A DNA stretch of 47,849 bases from Lachnospiraceae bacterium (lineage in GTDB: Bacteria; Bacillota; Clostridia; Lachnospirales; Lachnospiraceae), in contig JAFQZU010000027.1 of the NCBI GenBank assembly GCA_017405805.1, positions 1 through 47,849 on the forward strand, read 5' to 3'. Shown here piece after piece: positions 42,102-47,849 of this stretch; position 1 is the first letter of the stretch; every line of letters begins with the position of its first letter. The position numbers and the translations under genes were made by a program. Under the pieces are notes generated by a model. That model was not told where the DNA came from. It did not search any database and worked only from the letters and a program-made list of their open reading frames with translations.

Positions 42102-43253
42102 ATGAAGATTTCAGAGGTTTTTCTGGAGCTGTTTCAGACTTCCGGATTTGCAAATATAACCTGGCGGGAGCTTGTCATGCTGGTCGTGGCGTGCGTCCTG
42201 CTTTACATGGCGATCGCCAAAGGCTTTGAGCCGCTGCTTCTGACCCCTATCGCATTTGGTATCCTGCTCGCCAATCTTCCCATGGCCAACCTCATGTACG
42301 ATGCGACGGCCGAAGGCGGACAGTGGTGGCAGAGCGGCCTGCTGCAGATCATCTACAGCGGGGAGCGAAGCAACCTGTTCCCATGCCTGATCTTTATGGG
42401 GATCGGCGCAATGACAGACTTTGGACCGCTGATCGCGAATCCGACAAGTCTGCTGCTCGGCGCCTCCGCCCAGTTCGGTGTGTACATCGCATTTATCGGC
42501 GCAAGGGCAACCGGCCTGTTCACAGCGCCTGAAGCCGCAGCGCTCGGCATTATCGGAGGCGCGGATGGCCCGACTTCCATCTACCTTTCCAACGCGCTGG
42601 CACCTCACCTCACCGGGCCGATCGCCGTGGCCGCCTATTCCTACATGGCTCTTATCCCGCTGATTCAGCCCCCGATCATGAAACTTCTGACCACAGAAGA
42701 GGAGCGCAAGATTCAGATGCAGCAGCTTCGCCGTGTCAGCAAGGCTGAGAAGATCGTCTTCCCGATCTTTGTAACCGTCTTCACGGCACTCCTTCTGCCT
42801 GATGTAGCACCTTTGATCGGCATGCTGATGCTCGGCAACCTGTTCAAGGAATCCGGCTGCACAGACCGTCTTTCCGACACCGCGCAGAACGCGATGTGCA
42901 ACATCGTCACGATCCTGCTCTCCGTCTCCGTCGGTGCCACGACCAACGGTCAGACATTCCTGCAGATCAGGACGCTTGCCATTGTTGTGATCGGGCTTCT
43001 CGCCTTCTCGTTCTCGACGGCAGGCGGACTCATCTTCGGCAAGATCATGTGCAAGGTGACCGGAGGCAAGGTCAATCCGCTGATCGGCTCCGCCGGCGTC
43101 TCTGCTGTTCCCATGGCAGCGCGTGTAGCCCAGAAGGTCGGTGCGGAAGCAAACCGGCACAATTTCCTTCTGATGCATGCGATGGGGCCCAATGTGGCGG
43201 GTGTCATCGGCACCGCTGTTGCGGCCGCTTACTTCATGAGAGTGTTCGGATAA
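42102..43253 (+). CDS. Na+-translocating decarboxylase beta subunit (OadB/GcdB)
   Basis: 383-residue membrane protein with about ten helices that couples carboxybiotin decarboxylation to Na+ export. Conserved signatures: MGIGAMTDFGPLIANPTSLL, GIIGGADGPTSIYLSNAL with the Na+/H+ Asp, GNLFKESG and a late GPNVAGVIGT. GAGGAG precedes the ATG at 42102. Length and motifs are normal for glutaconyl-, methylmalonyl- and oxaloacetate decarboxylases, so the substrate, set by the alpha subunit, stays open. Confidence 0.95.
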   Translation: MKISEVFLELFQTSGFANITWRELVMLVVACVLLYMAIAKGFEPLLLTPIAFGILLANLPMANLMYDATAEGGQWWQSGLLQIIYSGERSNLFPCLIFMGIGAMTDFGPLIANPTSLLLGASAQFGVYIAFIGARATGLFTAPEAAALGIIGGADGPTSIYLSNALAPHLTGPIAVAAYSYMALIPLIQPPIMKLLTTEEERKIQMQQLRRVSKAEKIVFPIFVTVFTALLLPDVAPLIGMLMLGNLFKESGCTDRLSDTAQNAMCNIVTILLSVSVGATTNGQTFLQIRTLAIVVIGLLAFSFSTAGGLIFGKIMCKVTGGKVNPLIGSAGVSAVPMAARVAQKVGAEANRHNFLLMHAMGPNVAGVIGTAVAAAYFMRVFG

Positions 43254-43282
43254 GCTATATAACAACAGTATATTTATAAGGA

Positions 43283-43317
43283 AGCCGCTCCCTGACTCTT
43301 CCGGTCCGGGAGCGGCT
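43283..43317 (+). terminator. Terminator of the decarboxylase operon
   Basis: AGCCGCTCCC (43283-43292) pairs with GGGAGCGGCT (43308-43317), followed by GTCTTTGTCTTTC, 30 bases beyond the beta-subunit stop codon. Confidence 0.8.
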
Positions 43318-43355
43318 GTCTTTGTCTTTCAGGCTTCTGCTGAGTAGCGTCTGCT

Positions 43356-44363
43356 TTACATTTCAAAATAGAAAACATAATTCTTCAGATCCGTCCTCTT
43401 CTCTATTCCCAGTTTATAAAACACACTGTGAAGAATAGCACGCACCGTATTGGCGGAGATATGCAGATCATCCGCGATCATCTTGTTGCTGAGTCCCGCT
43501 GCGCAGAGCGCAGCGACCTCCCTCTCCCTCCTTGTCAATTCAAAGGACAGGGAATTTCCCGTGATCTGATTGTGTCTGCGGATTCTATTGGGTATATATT
43601 CCTTGTAGGCAGCCCTGATGCGGGCGGCGCACTCCGGCCACCGGCGGGCGATGTGATCGACCATATCCTCGCTGAGGAACATGGCGCTCAGCACGAAAGG
43701 ATACGTAAATCCGTCAGGCTGCAGGAAGTCACAGGCTGTCTTAATGTCCTGAACAGCCTTTCCCTTCATGCGAAGAGAGTCAAAAGCGATCGCACTCTGA
43801 ATCAAGATACATCCAAAGGGGAGCGGAAAGGATCTTCCGTCCATCATAAAGTGAAGGCTCCTTCTCACTGCAATTATTTCCTTCAGACGTCCGGAATTAA
43901 ACAGCCAGGAGCAATAGATAAAAAGGCACCGAAGCCGCACGCCGTCCGACAGCATGCTCATATCCAGCTTATGCAAATGCCGGATCTGTTCATAGTACGT
44001 CCCGGGTGCAAAAAGAGTGTCATAGATCGCGGTCTTCTCGATCCAAACAAGAAGACTGTCCTCCCCCTCTTCTGCCATGGAGCTCAGTTCTTTTTCTCTC
44101 TTTTGACAGTTTGCCGTTTTGCCTAGTGTGGTCCCCATACTGATCGAAAGCCGCAGCGCATAGGCCCGCACACCGCTTCTGTGTGTCTGAAGTGCCTGCT
44201 GAAGGTATTTTTCCGCCTCTTCAAAGGATTCCCTCATCAGACAGTACTCACTCAGACAGAGTGCTTTCTCCGCCTCATTTTCGATCATCTGAAAAGCAGT
44301 CAGTGCATCCCCCGGTATGTATTCGATTGTGCTGAGTGTATTCATATTGATGAACTCTGCCAT
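43356..44363 (-). CDS. LuxR-type transcriptional regulator with helical repeat N-terminus
   Basis: 335 residues. The C-terminal LuxR/GerE helix-turn-helix is clear: LTRREREVAALCAAGLSNKM then IADDLHISANTVRAILHSVF (about 268-325). The N-terminal 250 residues are helical, reminiscent of the TPR-like part of MalT-type regulators (SEYCLMRESFEEAEKYLQQA), but there is no P-loop ATPase domain. GGAGG eight bases before the ATG at 44363 excludes the longer opening. Likely regulates the adjacent hydrolase/symporter operon on the same strand. No recognisable sensor domain. Confidence 0.88.
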   Translation of the reverse strand: MAEFINMNTLSTIEYIPGDALTAFQMIENEAEKALCLSEYCLMRESFEEAEKYLQQALQTHRSGVRAYALRLSISMGTTLGKTANCQKREKELSSMAEEGEDSLLVWIEKTAIYDTLFAPGTYYEQIRHLHKLDMSMLSDGVRLRCLFIYCSWLFNSGRLKEIIAVRRSLHFMMDGRSFPLPFGCILIQSAIAFDSLRMKGKAVQDIKTACDFLQPDGFTYPFVLSAMFLSEDMVDHIARRWPECAARIRAAYKEYIPNRIRRHNQITGNSLSFELTRREREVAALCAAGLSNKMIADDLHISANTVRAILHSVFYKLGIEKRTDLKNYVFYFEM

Positions 44364-44457
44364 TTGTACTACCTCCAGGAGCATTTCCTGCGGTTTTCAT
44401 AACTATATATTCAGAAAAACTATATGTAATATTATATACTATTCTTCAGACAAAAAC

Positions 44458-44481
44458 TGGCTGCCGATTTCCCGGCAGCCA
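44458..44481 (-). terminator. Terminator of the symporter-hydrolase operon
   Basis: A 9-bp perfect stem (TGGCTGCCG/CGGCAGCCA, 6-base loop) followed on the minus strand by GTTTTTG, about 35 bases after the hydrolase stop codon. The promoter of the LuxR-type gene must lie just beyond, in the AT-rich 44385-44457 stretch. Confidence 0.8.
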
Positions 44482-44514
44482 TCAGATTTAGTAAATATAA
44501 TCCACATTTATTTC

Positions 44515-46005
44515 TTATGCCTTCAGCCACTTTTTAAAGAATGGAACCCAGTTGTCCAGTTCTTCAATGGATACGCTGTGATCAAGCCCCTTCTGCACCT
44601 TATAGTCCGCAAAAACATCCTGCGGCTGTGACTTCAGATATTCAAACAGCTTGCCGTTATCCTCGTCAAAATTTCCCAGTGCATCCTGGTTGCCATGCTG
44701 AAGCAATAGTGCCACATCCAGCATATTCTCCCTCTGATTATAAGGACAATGCTTCTCATTGGAGGCAATGCAGTATTCCTTTGTGATCTCGTGATCCACC
44801 ACGACACCTGTTTTGACGGAATACATATTGGTCCCCTCCGGCATCCATGCCCGGTTGCTCGCGGGATTGCCGGGCTCCCAGGTCTTACGAATGTCAAATG
44901 CGCCGGCGCAGGTCGCGGCAGCGACCGGATGATACGTGCCTTTAACAGTGTAATACATACTGAACATTGCTCCCAGTGAGAAGCCGCAGATACCGAGCCT
45001 TGAGAGATCTGCCTGCGGGCAGTTCTCCCTGACATATTCCAGTACGACATCTACATCCGGAACGATCTCGCCCACTTCATCGGCTTTATAGATAGGATCA
45101 TCCATGCGGGCCCCGTTGGCATACAGCTCCGGTGCGACGACGAAGAAGCCCTCCTCGGCGAGCCTGCTCCCGATCTCGATATTCATGCACGTATCAATAC
45201 AGGTGAGCGTGCCGTGCAGATATACGATCACAGGAAGCTTTTTTTTGGTCTCAATGTGGAAGGTGTGGAAGGGAACACGCCCCGCCTGGCAGGTTCCGCG
45301 CACAATATCGCGCCCGCTGATGTCCTTGCTGTAGACACTGTGAAGTACCGTCGTCGTAATGCTGCAGGTATCGTATCCGTAAGGATCCGGGTAGACCGCC
45401 GCAAGATGAGGATCCACTTCTCCGACTTCCTCTGTGCTGAAGCAGAGTCTTCCGCTCAGGGCATTGTACAAAAGCACAGCAGCCGCTTCCCCGGTGATCG
45501 GATAATCCCCGGTTCCCACAAATCCGCTCAGTCCCTTTAACAGCCCGCAGTTGAAGGCTCTGGCGATACAGTCGCTGCCGGTATACTTCTTGTCCGGAAG
45601 AAGAATCCTGAGCGCGTTTTCCACGAGGACCAGAAATCCCTCGTACGTGCACGGATCCTCCGGGTACACCTCGCCGCTCACGCCGTACATGATCTTATTC
45701 TCCAGGCAATAGGCAACGGCGTCTTCCGGCTCCTGTGTCGTTCGTAGCTTTGACAGGCAGCGCGCCGCCTCCCTTTTCGTAATGCCCGCTCCCATGTCGT
45801 ACTGCTCCGGCAGGATCCGGAGCTGTTTCAGCATAGAAACCGCCTTCTCCAGTCTTCCTTCGTCCGTCTCAATCGCTGCATGTCCGAAGTACAGCGGTTT
45901 CTCAATAGCCAGATGCGCCTTCTCCTCAAACTGTGCCGGCGTCAGTCCTTCGCCCGCTGCCATCTGCCGCAGCTCCGTCACTCTCTCTGGAATCGTAAAA
46001 ATCAT
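44515..46005 (-). CDS. SLH-like / alpha-beta hydrolase fusion protein
   Basis: 496 residues with two parts. Residues about 70-200 contain three segments resembling S-layer homology motifs: GITKREAARCLSKL, AVAYCLENKIMYG...CTYEGFLVLVENAL and GDYPITGEAAAVLLYNAL. The C-terminal half (about 255-496) is an alpha/beta hydrolase of the dienelactone-hydrolase/acetyl-xylan-esterase sort: VIVYLHGTLT oxyanion region, nucleophile Ser in GICGFSLGAMF, Asp in LLQHGNQDALGNFDED, His in GLDHSVS. There is no signal peptide, which is odd for SLH motifs. ATG (AGGAGG, 5 bases) preferred over GTG one codon earlier. It lies 27 bases after the symporter gene. Confidence 0.78.
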   Translation of the reverse strand: MIFTIPERVTELRQMAAGEGLTPAQFEEKAHLAIEKPLYFGHAAIETDEGRLEKAVSMLKQLRILPEQYDMGAGITKREAARCLSKLRTTQEPEDAVAYCLENKIMYGVSGEVYPEDPCTYEGFLVLVENALRILLPDKKYTGSDCIARAFNCGLLKGLSGFVGTGDYPITGEAAAVLLYNALSGRLCFSTEEVGEVDPHLAAVYPDPYGYDTCSITTTVLHSVYSKDISGRDIVRGTCQAGRVPFHTFHIETKKKLPVIVYLHGTLTCIDTCMNIEIGSRLAEEGFFVVAPELYANGARMDDPIYKADEVGEIVPDVDVVLEYVRENCPQADLSRLGICGFSLGAMFSMYYTVKGTYHPVAAATCAGAFDIRKTWEPGNPASNRAWMPEGTNMYSVKTGVVVDHEITKEYCIASNEKHCPYNQRENMLDVALLLQHGNQDALGNFDEDNGKLFEYLKSQPQDVFADYKVQKGLDHSVSIEELDNWVPFFKKWLKA

Positions 46006-46032
46006 CACAACCTCCTGGTTTTATAATATGTC

Positions 46033-47547
46033 TTACCTGACAACTGTCTTTTCTCTTACTTTATGATCCAGCAAGGGCTTCATAAACGCCGCTCTCTCCT
46101 CCGCAGGCACCGGCTTCGTCACCAGAGATACGATGACAAAAACAGCGACCCCTGCAAGAAATGCCCAGAAGCCCCCCGTGAATCCCAGCGGGTTCATTCT
46201 TGTGATCGTAAAATAGCAAACGAGCAGCATATTCACAATCATTGCACTTACGATCCCTGCCTTTGTTGCACGGGGCCACATGAAAGTCCCGATGCAGGGA
46301 TACAGGTTGATGATGGCAAAGGAAGTCACAAGACCCATCAGCAGCTGTACGCCGCTGTTCGTATTGAGCGACATATAGATCGCGATCACCGCCATGAAGA
46401 CGATCCACACACGGCCAAGCTTTACATAGAAGCTGTCGTCTTTTCCCTTGATAAAGCGCTTTGCGAAGTCCATGGTAAAGATCATGCTGGTCAGGTTGAA
46501 AGTGCCGCTGATGGTCGACATTGCAGCGGACAGAATCCCGAGCGTCACGAGCACACCCCAGAACGGATGTATTGCGGACAGCAGCGAGAAACTGATGACA
46601 TCGGCGCTCTGCACCTCCGCCACATTGTTCAGGACCAGTGCAAAAGCACCCATAATGCAGGCCGGAACCGAGATGAACAGTCCGGTCATGAGGGGCATGC
46701 GGGTGGTCAGATTAAGGACGGATTTTGCATCCTTAGCCGTCAGGAAACGCAGGAAGATGCCTGCATTGAGGTTGGTCCCGAGTATCAGGATGAACGTGAA
46801 GGATATTGCGTACCGCATCGTCCACAGACCTTCTCCCTCGCGCTGGTAGCGAACGAGCGCCTCATTGTAGCTGTTCAGTTCGTTAAACAGGCCGACGACA
46901 CCGTACCTTTTCGCGTAAAAGCATGCAAACAATCCGCCCCAGAGCACGCACAGGAACAGAAGCCCCTGGAATGTCTCGATGATGGAGCCGCCGCGGAAGC
47001 CGCCGAGCAGCATATACGTCATGACGACCAATGCAATGAAAATTGCGCCCCACATCTGCGGAATCAGCGATTCCGTAGCGACGTTGATGATCAAGCCGCA
47101 GGCGAGCATCTGTGCGGTGAGATGCGGAATGACGCCGAGCAGGCAGATCAGCGCGATCAGGTGGTGGAGGATGCCGGGCGTCTTCTCATACAGGGAGGAA
47201 AAGAAATCCGCCATCGTCAGGAATTTTCCTCCTCTCGCCAGACATACGACGCGGGGGGCCAGATACCCGATCATGCAGTAGATTCCCGCCTGATACATGA
47301 TGACCCACAGCACATAGTTCATGCCGCCAGTGAATCCAACGGAAGGGCCGCCGGTCAGGACCCAGCTGGAAAAGCTCGCCGCGACTGTACCGATCAGCAG
47401 GACGAGCGGGTGGGAGCCGGTGCCGAAAAAGAGGGTCTTGGAATTGACATTGTTCTTTTCCCTGACATACATATATGCGCAGAACGCTATCGTCAGAATA
47501 ACATATAAAATGACACTGACAGTGATAAATCTTCCCCAGAAACTCAT
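46033..47547 (-). CDS. Sodium:solute symporter (SSS family)
   Basis: 504 residues with about 13 membrane helices. SSS signature-like segments: SFSSWVLTGGPSVGFTGGMN (TM2, Na+ site), MTYMLLGGFRGGSIIETFQG (TM6) and ILSAAMSTISGTFNLTSMIF (TM9, with the Ser-Thr Na+ site). Substrate unknown; organic acids and amino acids are usual. AGGAGG precedes the ATG. The operon also holds the small membrane protein upstream and the hydrolase downstream, suggesting uptake of an ester or amide that the hydrolase then cleaves. Confidence 0.9.
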   Translation of the reverse strand: MSFWGRFITVSVILYVILTIAFCAYMYVREKNNVNSKTLFFGTGSHPLVLLIGTVAASFSSWVLTGGPSVGFTGGMNYVLWVIMYQAGIYCMIGYLAPRVVCLARGGKFLTMADFFSSLYEKTPGILHHLIALICLLGVIPHLTAQMLACGLIINVATESLIPQMWGAIFIALVVMTYMLLGGFRGGSIIETFQGLLFLCVLWGGLFACFYAKRYGVVGLFNELNSYNEALVRYQREGEGLWTMRYAISFTFILILGTNLNAGIFLRFLTAKDAKSVLNLTTRMPLMTGLFISVPACIMGAFALVLNNVAEVQSADVISFSLLSAIHPFWGVLVTLGILSAAMSTISGTFNLTSMIFTMDFAKRFIKGKDDSFYVKLGRVWIVFMAVIAIYMSLNTNSGVQLLMGLVTSFAIINLYPCIGTFMWPRATKAGIVSAMIVNMLLVCYFTITRMNPLGFTGGFWAFLAGVAVFVIVSLVTKPVPAEERAAFMKPLLDHKVREKTVVR

Positions 47548-47548
47548 C

Positions 47549-47695
47549 TCATTCCTCCTTTCCGGACAGGATGCCCTCATCCTCCAGTCCCTTGTCAAAA
47601 GTATCCCAGACATGATTCTTGGCAATGAAGTAGTTCACATACTGCAGTGCGATCAGGCAGATCATCCAGATCGTGCAGAATGGGTACACGTTCAT
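47549..47695 (-). CDS. 48-residue membrane protein preceding the symporter
   Basis: Short frame MNVYPFCTIWMICLIALQYV with one hydrophobic helix, then NYFIAKNHVWDTFDKGLEDE and GILSGKEE. Its stop codon lies one base before the symporter ATG, and its last codons supply the symporter's AGGAGG. Such small partners occur in front of SSS genes, where a WDTFDKGLED-like tail suggests an accessory subunit. No good ribosome binding site precedes the ATG, and the frame stays open upstream without a standard start, so the N-terminus is uncertain. Confidence 0.55.
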   Translation of the reverse strand: MNVYPFCTIWMICLIALQYVNYFIAKNHVWDTFDKGLEDEGILSGKEE

Positions 47696-47767
47696 TGCGT
47701 CAATAAAGTGTTGCTGACCTCTTGAACTGACGATTTTCTGCTCTGCTTGCCTGTCTCCGGAGTGCTC

Positions 47768-47795
47768 GTTATACTGTCATAAGAAAAAATGACAA
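47768..47795 (-). promoter_or_regulatory. Promoter of the symporter operon
   Basis: TTGTCA (47790-47795) and TATAAC (47768-47773) on the minus strand with a 16-base spacer, about 70 bases before the small membrane gene. Confidence 0.5.
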
Positions 47796-47800
47796 AAGGA

Positions 47801-47843
47801 GAGCCCCAGAGACGTCCCTCGCAAAGATGTCACTCTGAGGCTC
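47801..47843 (-). terminator. Terminator of a gene beyond the right edge
   Basis: An imperfect stem (arms 47801-47816 and 47826-47843, GAGCCCCAGAG against CTCTGAGGCTC with wobble) followed on the minus strand by TCCTTTTGTCATTTTTT. It appears to close a minus-strand gene that starts outside the window. Confidence 0.6.
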
Positions 47844-47849
47844 ATGGTA

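Noticed and set aside
42111-43265. 384-codon minus-strand frame opposite the decarboxylase beta subunit
   Set aside because: The plus strand has the unmistakable OadB signatures and a good ribosome binding site.
46063-47508. 481-codon plus-strand frame opposite the symporter
   Set aside because: His/Asp/Gln-rich translation typical of the antisense of a membrane protein; no start signal.
47789-47849. Possible start of a plus-strand gene (MTKGEPQRR...) at the right edge
   Set aside because: It coincides with a terminator stem for a minus-strand gene, has no ribosome binding site and is only 20 codons long in the window.
47700-47849. Insertion-sequence end truncating the small membrane gene
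   Set aside because: I considered an IS boundary, but the inverted repeat there reads better as an intrinsic terminator followed by a promoter; no transposase frame is visible.

Overview
The window is GC-rich bacterial DNA (by eye 55-60% GC) with strong AGGAGG-type ribosome binding sites, consensus sigma-A promoters and compact operons. Gene content points to an anaerobic Clostridia member, most plausibly a gut Lachnospiraceae: an FMN-riboswitch riboflavin operon, a Gram-positive Wzx/Wzy polysaccharide locus carrying a legionaminate pathway, a biotin-dependent Na+-pumping decarboxylase, and CaiB/BaiF CoA-transferases. The species cannot be named from the sequence alone.

Layout. 1-1.06 kb: a lipoprotein. 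1.26-4.09 kb (+): a small alarmone synthetase, then an OmpR-type response regulator and histidine kinase. 4.09-9.54 kb (-): the riboflavin operon ribD-ribE-ribBA-ribH, followed by a HAD phosphatase and a DeoR regulator, driven by a consensus promoter and an FMN riboswitch with a terminator. 9.6-30.26 kb (-): one long polysaccharide operon read from a promoter at about 30.25 kb. In transcription order it holds a DegT aminotransferase, a PglC-like phosphoglycosyl transferase, a WbbJ-like acyltransferase, an acyl carrier protein, a FabG-like reductase, an AMP-forming ligase, a PglD/NeuD-like acyltransferase, a glycosyltransferase with sialyltransferase-like HP and S-T motifs, a polysaccharide deacetylase, a GNAT-like protein, Wzy, Wzx, and then legB-legC-ptmE-legH-legI-legG-legF for CMP-legionaminate, ending with a Wzz-like co-polymerase. 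A membrane O-acyltransferase is transcribed divergently at 30.4 kb.

31.8-43.3 kb is a catabolic island for an unidentified acid handled as CoA thioesters. An IclR regulator diverges from an operon of MmgE/PrpD, nitronate-monooxygenase-like, crotonase-like and metallo-beta-lactamase-fold genes. A second operon has two family III CoA-transferases and a class I CoA-transferase. It diverges from genes for the delta, biotin-carrier and beta subunits of a Na+ decarboxylase; no alpha subunit is present. The intergenic region between these two divergent operons carries a 20-bp-phased array of TTCC-type sites, and similar sites lie in front of the IclR gene. 43.4-47.7 kb (-): a LuxR-type regulator, an SLH-like/alpha-beta-hydrolase fusion, a sodium:solute symporter and a 48-residue membrane protein.

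The most distinctive features are the carrier-protein acylation module inside the legionaminate locus, the phased operator array, the SLH-like/hydrolase fusion without a signal peptide, and a terminator for the DeoR gene embedded in the coding sequence of the convergent kinase gene.
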